Source of the DNA: Panicum virgatum
Lineage: Eukaryota > Streptophyta > Magnoliopsida > Poales > Poaceae
DNA length: 64,000 nt
Assembly (NCBI RefSeq): GCF_016808335.1
Contig: NC_053144.1
Span: forward strand, 310,001 to 374,000
Reading direction: 5' to 3'
Notes under the pieces: generated by a model
What the model saw: the letters and a program-made list of their open reading frames with translations, nothing else
The model's database searches: none
Told to the model about the DNA's origin: nothing
In this document: piece after piece, positions 1 through 12,700 of the stretch
Layout of the letters: each line of letters starts with the position of its first letter
How positions within the stretch are numbered: position 1 is the first letter of the stretch
Program-made: the position numbers and the translations under genes

Positions 1-420
1 ACTTGAGACTTGATCACCAGGATTTGGCGAGTAAGTAAGCAACAGACAATTCAGACATCAAGTTTCTAAGTAGATGAGAGATGTGTTGGATTGGTGTTGC
101 GCAAAGATTTGGTGCAATACTGAAACGTGAACGAAGAAGAGATCGAAGCGTGGTCTTCCAGTTTTCTTTTTTTGTTTTAGAGCTTTCGGTCTTATATATG
201 TAACCCTCATTTTGAGGATTAGAGTCTACTAAGTGCTCTTGTAATCTTTGGGTATATATCCACCGTGTGGATATAAAAAAGGCTGGTTTCTAAGCTTAAT
301 CTAAAAAAAATATTGCATGTTGTGAGGGACTAATTGAAGTCTTTATAGATGTGTGCATAAAATGTGCATATATAATTTCTGGCTTGCTTGCAAGGTGGGC
401 GGGAGGGAGCGGAAGCGCGA
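1..420. other. Non-coding DNA upstream of the myosin gene; possible LINE 3' end
   Basis: No gene is visible here. The stretch around 175-309 runs from T-rich text through a decaying non-coding tail into a run of eight A at about 302-309. This resembles the 3' end of a grass LINE in + orientation, but no reverse transcriptase frame lies inside the window, so that is a weak inference. The sequence becomes GC-rich and CT-rich from about 400, consistent with the 5' UTR and promoter of the myosin gene that follows. Confidence 0.35.
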
Positions 421-736
421 GGGGGCCGGCCGGGCCCGCACCGCAGGCAGGGCTCCCTTGTTGTTTCTTCTTCGTCTTCCGCACCAACACAAGTCGCCGC
501 CTTCTTCTCCTCCACCACCCTCCTCCTCCTCTTAGCTTCTTTCTGCCTCCTCTCCAGCATCGCTGCTAAATATAGTGAAGGGACGCTCACACAAACGCAA
601 CCAGCGCTCGCGACGAAGATCCTCTGGGAAATGCTCAGGCCGGTGATTCAACCAGTTTGATTGGATCCCCTCCTCCGGCCGCTGCATCGCATCGCAGGCT
701 TGATGCCGCCACTCTCCATCTGATTCTTCCGTCGCA

Positions 737-3700
737 ATGGTATTCATGCATGCCCGTTTCTTTCTCTTTCCCGGCCTCTAGATCAAAATCTCCTTTTTAT
801 TTGCATGAATCCTGGCCTTTTTCCTGCTGCATTGCTTCACGATCGAGCCCCTTCAAATGTTTGCTGAAATGGCCAAACGCAACGCGGCAATGCTCGCTCG
901 CCCTTCTCTCCTGCTGCATGCATGCGCCAGTCATCGGTTCTTTTGATCGCAGCCTCTTGGGACATTTCCATCGATATCGCAATCGGGTGATCAGGTAATC
1001 GTGGCGTTAGTTTAATAATGTTTGTTCCATCGCAGGCGTCCAAAAGCCGCTTTGTCGTGGGGTCTCATGTCTGGGTTGAGGACCCAGATGAGGCCTGGAT
1101 GGATGGCTTGGTGGAAGAGATCAACGGGGATGAACTTGTCATAAACTGCACCTCCGGAAAGAAGGTAAATTGATCCGTGCCTCTTTTTGCGTGCGAAATG
1201 CTCCATAATTTTGCTGCTCATGCAACTTTTTGGTTGTTTATTAAACAGTGTTTAATTTGATGTACACAATCCTCCTGTAGGTGACTGCTAATGTGTCAAG
1301 TACGTATCCCAAGGATACAGAGTCTCCACGCGGTGGTGTGGAGGATATGACAAGGCTTGCATATTTACATGAACCAGGAGTGCTTCAGAACCTAAAGTCC
1401 AGATATGCACTAAATGAAATATACGTAAGTTGAGTCTCTCAACATGTCATCAATGCAACAGGAGCATCTAAATTGGTACATCTCTATGATGTCCCATTCT
1501 TTATCGTCGCAATTGATCATGTTATGCTTAATTATTTTGAACATCAGATGATATGATGTTTGGATTCTAGTGACACTTTCACTAACTACTGTTGTCTCTC
1601 GAGACCTGATGCACATCATATACTTCCTACCCGGTTTCACTATGTTGTGCTCTTTTTTCCCTTGCCAGGGGTTTGCCTGTCAGGCCTTATCTTATTCACC
1701 CCCTAATAAATACTATGCTAAATACTAAATGCAGATCTTAATTTCCTACCTTCTATCTTGAACAAACATATGACTTTGTCATTTTTCTTTAATCAATGGT
1801 CTGCTTCGGCACTGAAACTTTAATGCTAATAGATACTCCAGTGGGGATATGGTGATTCTCATTATGTCCTTTGTATTTCTGTTAAGAGTTCATATTTGGT
1901 AGGACTTTGCACTACTTTTTGTGATATTACTCATGCTTTTGCAAATTCTCTAATGGGTTGAATTGTTCTTCCAGACTTATACCGGGAATATCTTGATAGC
2001 TGTTAATCCATTTCAAAGACTTCCTCACCTGTACAACAATCATATGATGGGGATTTACAAAGGCGCGGAATTTGGTGAGCTGAGTCCGCATCCATTTGCT
2101 ATCGCTGACCGTTCATACAGGTGAGTTTTCCTCATGCAGAAATAGTTAGACATGGCACAGTCTCACCTATGAAGCCCTATGTTTCCTTTATCCAGACTTA
2201 TGATCAATGATCGTATAAGCCAAGCAATATTGGTGAGTGGAGAGAGTGGAGCTGGCAAGACTGAAAGCACTAAAAGTCTTATGCAATATCTTGCTTATAT
2301 GGGTGGTAAAGCTCAAGCTGAAGGAAGGTCAGTGCAACAACAGATCCTGGAGGTGTGTTTTTCACCGGCACTTTAATTTTTATGTTGGTGTTCTATCTTT
2401 TGCTGCTAGCACACAAGTACTATGGCCTACTAAAAACCAGTAAAGATGACATGCCTGGGTTGAGATGAAATCTTTTTGATTGGCTGTGAACTCATGCACC
2501 TCCTTTTTAAAGAACATTTATTATAGAATTGTCAAACAAGTTACTATCTTCTTAGTGCTAATAAGCAACAGTGCATTATTTATATGTATTTCTAATTCGC
2601 CTACTTGTTTGACAGTCCAACCCGGTTCTTGAGGCATTTGGCAATGCAAAAACTGTCAGGAACAATAATTCAAGGTAATGGACACAATGTGCTGCATCAG
2701 TGCTCCTTCAAATTTTGGGCAGTTATTAAACTGCTTATGCAACTTCCTGTTTGGTTTTATAACTTATCTTTTCTTTTTTACAGTCGTTTTGGAAAATTTG
2801 TTGAGATTCAGTTTGATGCGAATGGAAAGATATCTGGAGCTGCTATAAGGACCTATCTTCTAGAAAGATCACGTGTGTGTCAAATATCTGATCCAGAAAG
2901 AAACTACCACTGCTTTTACATGCTATGCGCTGCACCACCAGAAGTAAGAACATATTCACTCTAACTGCCTTCTCTGAAATATTGTAATATCATTTTTCAT
3001 ACCACTATGTCTAGTTAGACTTCTACAGACAGTATTGCAGTGACAGTCTGGTAGCTGATACCATTCCACATTGTAAAAGTGTTAGTGAGCTGTAAAAATA
3101 ATCTCAAATCAATTAAAGCAATAGTTTAAAAAAAATCAATTCAAGCAAGAGATAATGCGTAGCATGTTCATGGGAAGCACATATATTAAAAAGCCATATT
3201 ACTAGATTAGTTGTTTTCTTTATTTATATCCTCGTTTTTTTCTGTAACGTCTGATGCACCTTTTCTCAAATGAATGTTTCTTCATAAAGTTTCTTTTCCC
3301 TCTTGAAATTGTAAGTAGATCTGTTTGTCTATATCATTATATGTAGCTCTCAATATGCCTATCAGGATTGCAAGAAATATAAATTGGGAGATGCCAGATC
3401 ATTTCACTATCTAAACCAGTCTAATTGTATTGCGCTTGATGGGATGGATGACTCCAAAGAATACATGGAAACCAGACGAGCTATGGGTATTGTGGGTATC
3501 AGTTCTGATGAACAGGTAAAACTTAGGTTTTGTCTGCTATGAGTTTAGTACATCACCGGCAGAGGAACAATCTTCTACATGCAATTTTTTTTCCTGCAGG
3601 ATGCAATATTTAGAGTTGTGGCCGCTATTCTTCATTTGGGCAACGTGGAATTTGCAGAAGGAAGTGAAGCAGATTCTTCAGTACCCAAAGACGAGAAATC

Positions 3701-6700
3701 TCAATTCCATCTTAAGACAGCAGCTGAGCTCTTCATGTACATTATTTATGTAGCACTTTTGTTTAGGAAATTTATCTAAAGTTTCTTTTGCATTCCTTAT
3801 ATGGACATGTTCTGGCATTCTGCAGGTGCGATGAAAAAGGTCTCGAGGAATCTTTGTGTAAGCGTGTTATGGCAACACGTGGGGAGAGTATTACAAAAAA
3901 TTTAGACCCACGAGCTGCAGCTCTGAGTAGAGATGCATTGGCTCGGATAGTTTACTCACGTTTGTTCGATTGGTATGTTTGAAATACTTCATTTTGAAAT
4001 GTTTCTCGGAAGCTGCTGTATATTGTACTATAACTGGTGTAGGAAAAGTAGCACTTACAATAATTGCGCCTTTGACCTTTACAGGCTTGTCAATAAAATC
4101 AATAGTTCAATTGGTCAAGATCCTGATTCAAAGATTTTGATTGGTGTCCTGGACATTTATGGTTTTGAGAGTTTCTTGACAAACAGGTGCTTAACTGGTA
4201 TGCCTTTGCATTTAATCTGCTGCTTATGTTCACATACTTATAGAGTCACATAGATAAGTCACATAGATAAGTCTTGGTAGATAGATTTTTCGATTCATGC
4301 ATGATTACACCTAAGCACTTAAGGTTTGGGCACAAGGTCCGGTCATCTTGCATGGCTCAAGTATAGATCACGTGAAAACCAACAAAATTCCATGGGAAGA
4401 AATAAGGGGTTTACTGCATCTGGGAGTAAAATTTATGAGCATAGAACTAAATATTGGTAAACAAGATATATCATAGAAATCAATATATGCAATAATGTTT
4501 TGAGTAAACCTATCTTTCAAGGCGAACCATTGCATATGAGTTAATGAAATCCTCCATACCTGTTGATCTGGATCATTTATAGATATTAATGCAGAAGTAC
4601 TGCTAATGCTAACAACTGTATATGATAGCAAGTACAACATCATTTAAAATCCAGGTGTCACCATCTCCTTTTCTTTTATGAATACCATCTACTTATGTTG
4701 ATCCAAACAAAAAGCTTTCATCCTCTATTAAAAGATGGCATATGACTAGTCTGTCACAAATAATAAACTATTTACAGTGTAAGATCATAAAAATTATTTG
4801 CTCTAGAAGTAGATGAGTTAGTAACTACTGCATGAACAATCATATGCTTATGTCATGTTTAAAAGACGTTAATTCTTATATGTTGACACTTTGATCTTCT
4901 GCAGCTTTGAGCAATTTTGTATCAATCTGACTAATGAGAAGCTCCAACAACACTTTAATCAGGTTACAGAAAGAAAATATCCTATGCTGACTCTTAATCT
5001 TATTTTATATAGGTTACTTAACTATTTTATTCGTGAGTCCCTCTAATCTAACCACCATATGTCCCATGAACAGCATGTTTTTAAGATGGAGCAGGAAGAA
5101 TATACGAAAGAAGAAATCGACTGGAGTTACATCCAATTTGTGGACAACCAAGAAATCCTAGATCTAATTGAGAAGGTGAAAATTTGGATTCTTGATCCAA
5201 TGTCGTCTGAACAATTGGCACATACTAAAAAGTGATGGCATTTGTTAAGCAGGATAGTCTACATTTAGAACCTGAGCTAACTGCCTACTACATTAAGCAA
5301 TCTCTTGCATCCACATTCCTGTTTCAGGTTCATTTACCACCACAAGTGTTAGAGGAGTCAAGGGCATATTGGGCCTTAGCCCATTAGGGTTAATTAATCG
5401 CTTGCTTAGGGGGTCAAGTAAACCTCTCTATATAAGCAGAGGAGATGTATCAATCTAGGGAAGCAAGAGATTAGAAGGAAATCCCTTCTCTTCGCCCGCG
5501 GCCGGCGTTTCCAGCGCCCCTGCAGCCCTAGCCTCCGCCACGATCCAATCTGTGAACAGTACCCGCGGGTACCGTAGCACAGTGGATACTGTAGCACGGC
5601 AGCAGCCCCCGCCCTCTCCCTCTCTCACGGTCTCAATCCCAACAACAGCCATAACAATCTGGTATCAGAGATGCCAGGCGACGAGAAGACCCCCGCGCCA
5701 CCGCCACCTCCTCTGCCGACGTCCATAGAAGAACTCGCCGCCATGATGACCAAGCTACTCGGCAGCCTGGAGGCGCGCATGGAGGCCCGCCTGACCTTGT
5801 TGGAGTCAAGGTTCGCGGCCGCCTTCCCATCGTTCACCGCCCCTAGCCCTGTGCCTCCACAGCAGCACGGCGAGGGCATCTTCTACGGGGGCGTAGATGG
5901 CACCCAGGTAGCGGCGGCGCTGCTGCCGGTTGCAGCGCACTGCTGGCATCCAGTCGTCCCTGCAGCAGTAGCCTTGCCACAGCTCGGGAAGAAGAAGGCG
6001 TTTGCGTGGGAGGATGCTTGCCATGTGTTTGCAGCGGTGCGGCTGCAGGCTGCAGCACGTGGCCTCCTAGCGCGACGTCGGCTGCAGGAGATGCGCCGAC
6101 AGATGCATGAGGCGGCCTTGACGACGGTCAACCTCGGCAAAGGGGGGCATATCCACGTCCCGTCGGACGGCCACCAGCAATCACGCCGGTTTGCTGCTAT
6201 CTTCACGCGCGAGCACGGTGTTGTTTCCATGGTCGGCGACCTCCAACTTTGCGGCAGCGGTGGTAGGGGAGGTGATTTCCTCTTTGTCATCGGCGGGGAC
6301 GCAGTGCCTAGCGCCACCGCTTTTCGCTACCGGCCAACGCGAGGACGTCTCCGCTGGTCGCAGTCCCGATTAATTCCAGGTGGCCGTACCCGCGCACCCC
6401 TCTCGTTCCGATGGTCTCCGTGGGATCCAGGCGGTGACATACGTGCAGATCCAGCACGCGGAGGGTGTCCGCCTTATCTTCAGGAGTCAAAAATAAAGAG
6501 TCGCAGTTTATTTAAAATAAGCCGAAATGTAAAAAGGCTTGTTCTTAGGTGTTCGGTTTGCGTCTAGTAGAGTCATTGTTAGGTTGCAGCTCGAGGACGA
6601 GCTGCATGTCCAGGTGGGGTGTAGTGTTAGAGGAGTCAAGGGCTTATTGGGCCTTAGCCCATTAGGGTTAATTAATCGTTTGCTTAGGGGTCAAGTAAAC

Positions 6701-9700
6701 CTCTCTATAAGGAGAGGAGATATAGCAATCTAGAGAAGCAAGAGATTAGAAGGAAATCCCTTCTCTCTTGCTGGCCGTGGGTGAAGCTCCGCGGCCGGCG
6801 TTTCCAGCGCCCCTGCAGCCCTAGCCTCCGCCACGATCCAAGCTGTGAACAGTACCCGCGGTACTGTAGCACCGCGGTACTGTAGCGCGACAGCAGCCAC
6901 CGCCCTCTCCCTCTCTCGCGATCTCAATCCCAACAACAGCCATAACAAGTCGATCAGTTCTGTCTACTAATATCAGTGATTATCTAGTAAATATGTATAC
7001 CAGCTTGTACACTAGGATGCTAATAATATCAATCACAATTTTTCTTCATGCCATATATGCATTTTAGTTTAGCAATCCATTTTAGTTCTTGCCTCCTCTA
7101 TCTCCATCTGTATATTGAAGCAGAAATTTATTCTCATATGACATGTTTGTAGGCCTGCTGCTTAATTTTTGGTTCCTGCAGTCTTTAGTTTAGCTATAGA
7201 TATTTTATTATAAAGCTTGGTCCATTATGTGATTTGATCATGCTATGGAATCTTATTTCTTTTTTCTGATTTATTTCATGTAGAAACCAGGGGGAATAAT
7301 TGCACTTTTGGATGAGACATGGTATATGCAAACAAGTTTTATATGTATCTGTGTATTCTTTTATTTCATCAGAATCCCAGTTTTTTTTCTTACAATTTCT
7401 TACTTGCATGCTACAGCATGTTGCGAAATTCAACCCACGAGACATTTGCTGAGAAGCTATATCAAAAGTTTAAAGACAACCCTCACTTCAGTAAACCCAA
7501 ATTTTCACGCTCCGACTTCACTATTCACCACTATGCTGGCAATGTAGGTAACATGTTCGTGATGTACTTTTAAATATTAAGGTAGTTTGGAGGGTTTTAT
7601 TTTAATGGTAGTTTGGATACAATACACTCTGATTAGTCAGAGACTAAGCTCTCCTGCTTATTTGAGAAAAAAATCAGAGCACCAAAAGGATTGATCATTT
7701 TTAAAAGTTTTCAATGTGACATACTAATCAACAAATAGCTCATTATTAAATCAGTATTGGAATAAATGACTCAGCTAGGGGCATGATAGAACTACTAAGG
7801 ATCATGGACAGGACTTCAACTTGGGCAACATTTTGTGCGTAACTGCATATGCGTGTGTTGCAGCAACAACTTTTCCCAGGAGCCCTAAAACATTCTTTGA
7901 TCTTCACAATTCTGATGCATATCACCCATATTTTCACACACCACAATTCTTATAAAGATAGAATACAATATTCACCAATTTAGTATTTGACTCAGTAGAG
8001 TCATCAGTTTATTGTATTGGCCATTTGCCAGTGCTTCGCTCATACTGATTATTTACGCAGTTAAAGTGTTTCAATGGAAATATCTCTTTCTTTTGCAGGT
8101 CACTTATCAAACAGACCTTTTCTTAGATAAAAACATCGATTATGCTGTAAATGAACATCAAGTCTTGTTAAATGCCTCAAAATGTTCATTTGTTTCATGT
8201 CTTTTTCCGCCCTGTGAAGAATCAACAAAATCCACAAAGTTTACTTCAATCGGCTCAAGTTTCAAGGTAAAAAAATGCTTTCATTACTCCATCTATTTTC
8301 TGTATTGACTCTTAATTTTTGTATGATATTGCAGCAACAACTACAGTCTCTGCTAGAAACTCTGAGTGCAACAGAACCACACTATATCCGGTGCATAAAA
8401 CCAAACAATGTTCTCAAGCCAGGAATATTTGAGAACAGTAATGTTCTCCAGCAGCTTCGTTGTGGGGTAAATTGTGCTTTATCTGTATCAAACATGCGAT
8501 ATTTTTATTGAAACGATGTCTAGAAACACTGTTGGTACTATGCTCAATATTTCTACGGATAACAGAGTGAACCATTTTATTTATTAATTGGATATGCATC
8601 TTCATGTGACAAAGGACATGTGTCAATTTGTTTTTATAAGACAACCAGACAATTATTGGAATTCAAATTTGTACTAATATACCTCTTTATTTTGTAACAA
8701 ACTTTTATACTGTTCTTAAGCCAAATTTTTTGCTTTACTTGTTTAACATCCTCCAAAAACTTTCCTTTACTTCTTGGACGCAGGAAAAGGTGTCTAATTC
8801 ACCAGTTTCTTTAAGTTTGTTAATGTATTTAGCATAAAGCCTACAAGTATATTATACAAAGATGTCAGAAATCTGTTCTGTGATAAAAACAATTACTAAA
8901 TTTACCTGAGAATTAGAAAAAAAAAGAGAAAGAAACAATACTAATAACTGTCACTCCAGCCGTCTCCGCTGTTCTTTTCTTAACTTTTAAAAGGATTTTT
9001 TGGAATATAAAGTTTTTTAAAGTAATCCCCATTGTAGGAGTCTCGTTAAAGAGAAACCTCCTAATCTTACAAGAGTTGGCCATTTGAATGTTGAGATATA
9101 TTGTTATTTTTTAACAGGGAGTTTTAGAGGCAATAAGAATAAGCTGTCTTGGATACCCTACTAGGAGAACCTTTTATGAATTTGTTAATCGATTTGGTAT
9201 TCTGCAACCTAAGGTTCTGGGTCGAAGGTAAATTTGTGACTTAACTGATTCAGTGTTTCTATTCAATGTATGGCATATCTTATGTGCTTCCTTGGCAGCC
9301 ATAATGAAGTTACTGCTGCAAAGATGCTTCTTGACAAAGCCAATCTTACAGGCTATCAGGTAATTACAAGTAATAATTGTCTGATACAATTAGCTTATTC
9401 CAGTTCTTGAACCTTTCAAGAGTTCATTCTGATACCCTGAAAAGAGAACATTCAACAGATGGTCGTGCATTCCCCAGAAATTGTTTATTTATAGCAATTC
9501 CTGTATCGCATAAAAATCTCAAACATAATTACAGAACCCAAGTGGCAACTGCAAAGTCATAATGTCAAAACATTTTATATGCCGTTCCATTACACTTTTT
9601 ATGTGCCTCACTTTCTGACTTCAAATGCACAGATAGGAAAAACGAAAGTATTTCTTCGCGCTGGTCAAATGGCAGAGCTAGATGCTCTAAGAACTGAAGT

Positions 9701-12700
9701 TTTGGGACATTCTGCTAAAAAAATACAAAGCAAAGTTCGGTCATTTCTGGCCCGGAAAAAATATATCCAGCTTCAACTATGTGCTACACAACTCCAGGCA
9801 GTATGCAGGGGTATATATTCTTGTTTGAAAATTGATTAGAACTTCAATTCTCCTGTTCTTTATTTTCTATGACTTGCTTTCAGCAGTGAGAATGACTTCT
9901 ATACCGTGTTTTGAAAGGAACAATTGCAAGGTGGTGTTACGAAAACCTTCGTAGGGAAGCAGCTTCATTGAAAATTCAGACCTGCTACCGTATGCACCAT
10001 GCAAGGAAAAACTATGTAGATGTCTGTTCTGCATCAACTACTATCCAGTCGGGTCTACGTGGTATGGGTGCTCGCATCAAACTCCACTTCAAGCGGCAAA
10101 CAAAAGCTGCAGTCATTATTCAGGTACTTCAATGATGTTGTTTTTGTTCCATATGTTGCTACTACTATTTGAAGAAATTGAGTAGATGAACATTAGGGTC
10201 ATGAAACAAACTCTTTGAGACATTATCTGGATCCAATGATAAAAAAAAACTTGGCCTGCACCGCACCCATGGCATTTTCTAAGAGAAGACCTCTCACGCA
10301 AGCCAAGAAAACCCCCAAACCCATGCCCCACCCTTACACAGGGCCAGAGAGAGCGGGCCGGAGAGGCCCGGGACCAATTTTCCATGTGCTTTGGTGTGTA
10401 GACAGGCAAGGGGATTTTTTAACCCCATCCTGAAATTCGCTCCCACCGGAAGTCGAACTCAGGACCTAAGGAGTGACACTGAGGCCACCTAACCAGTCTG
10501 GCTAGGCACCTGTTCGCATCTGGATCAAATGATGACTGGCTCCAAATTGCAAATATCTCGATATCATGTTTTTTCCACGAACGCACAGGAGAACTACACA
10601 TCATTATATTAAGAAGGAAAAAGTACCTCTATATCGAACTGTATGCTGAGCTTAGCCTACATCATCAAGTGATTCTTTCAAGTACATTCAGTCATAAATT
10701 TATGCTTGTTCATTACCCTACCTTTTTTATGCTCTCATTCCTTGCAGAGTCACTGCCGCTGTTATTTAGCACGCTCAGAATATGTTAGGCTGATGAAGGC
10801 CACAATCACGGCTCAGTGTGGTTGGAGAAGAAGAGTGGCCAGAAGGGAACTCCGGAACCTGAAAATGGTAAGAGACCCTTTGTTTAAACATTATTGAATT
10901 TTCTTTTATCTTCTTTATCCAGTTTTCTCTTGGTGTCTAGCTGCACCAATGATTGTGTCGGTACCCCAGGACTGGGGTACCCCCTCTTGCTGTGACTAGG
11001 CAAGAGCCTTAGTAGTCATCCTTGACTACAACCAAACAGCCGGACCCCTGCAGTCCGAAGTCCTGTCCTCCCGACAAAGGTCCGGACCTGTTCCACGGCC
11101 GGGGAAGGTCTGGGAACGCCACGTGTCCCAGGAAAAACAGGCGCTCAAGCGCAAGCAACCAGGGCTCCGGACCTCCCAAGGAATCCGGGCCCCCGCGGGG
11201 TCCCGGACCCCTCATAGGGTCCTGGATAGCAACCGGACCCCTCTCCAAGGGAAAGTTTGGACGCCCCGCCTCAGGGTGGTCCGGGGCCGACACGTGTATG
11301 AGGCCCTTGGTCTCCATATTGAGGCCCTTGGTCTCCATATTGAGGTCCACCTACCTTCGCATTTATTGCGGTAGGTGGACGTCCACTTTGATATAGTGGA
11401 AGCCGAGGCGTTTGACTGACCAGGGGGCACTATTGATCGCGTATTACCAAGGCAGTGGAGCCGATGGCGCCGCCCATGCCGCGTCTGCCAGTCTGCCGTA
11501 ACAGTCGGATACGACGGCTCGGCTTCACCCATTATGACGCTACATAATAGCCTCAGCAGGCCACGCCGCAAGCTACGCTACTCCAACGGGCACCTAGCTG
11601 ACGGAACAAGAGAAGACCCCTGTGACAGGAGAGCAGCAGTACGCATATCGAAGGAAAGATTCGCTACCACTGTAGCCGCATTCACGTTGGGCCCACCTGT
11701 CGGGGCATCGACGTCCTATGTATCCGCTCCCCCTTGATCTATAAAAGGAGGGAGCGCCGCTAGAAAACCTCAGGCTGGGCAAGAGCCAAGGCCAGCAGAG
11801 GATAGGTTCATTCACACAACCAAGACAATACATCTCCCAGTGGACGTAGGGTATTACGCTCCGGCGGCCCGAACCACTCTAAATCGAGTGTTCTTGAGTC
11901 CTTGTCTCAGCGAAGATCCAGCCCCATCGCCTAGTACTTCCCCGAGTACTCCCTCACTGGGAATAGGCGGGTGCGCTCCGCCACCCGGCTGTGGGTACCC
12001 CTAAAAATCCCCACAACATTTTGGCGCCGTCCGTGGGGAGGACAGGCGTTGGCTGGATCTTCAGGCATCTAGGCTGTGTTCTCCCTCTGCAACGGCGACG
12101 GCAGGGGGAGGGGGCCTCTTCCATTCAAAGCCAAAGAATTTGTCTCATGCCATGTAAGCATGTGACAGCTCTTAGGCAAGGAGGGGTCCCCCGAGCTCCC
12201 GAGGTGATGCTGGATGATGCGGTTCAGGCACGTTCAGGGCGCCTTCACCTCCGAAGAAGAACACGCTGTATAGCATGCAGCCGTTGGTTACTCCTAAGAA
12301 AGGAATGAGAGATTTTCTCCTTTGTAATAGCGTGGTGTCTACGTGTGTGTCCAGAGCGGTCAAGGTCCGACCTTGTAAACCCGACCTCTGGCCCTATCAC
12401 ACAAACAGGCAAAAGCGGTCCGGAGCGGTGGAGGTCCGTCCTCGTAATCCCGACCTCCGATGTATACCGTGACAACCACAATAATAAAGGAGATTTTCCT
12501 CCTCAGTTTTGCCTAGGCTCCACCCTGATTACATTTATTCGCCTTGGTTTAACTATTCTTTTCTCTTGACCGGAGTTTCCCTTATTGCTAACAATCCAAG
12601 TTAAGTTGCTGGCTTGTGGTCAGGTAAAGACACCCCTTCTAGCTGGAAGGCGGTCCGGACCCCTAAGGACCTGCTCTGGAGAAGTGGTATTTGAATCCTG

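Noticed and set aside
11022..11396. Open frames of 113-124 codons in each LTR of the Gypsy-like element
   Set aside because: They recur only because the LTR is duplicated; no protein features, and LTRs normally do not code.
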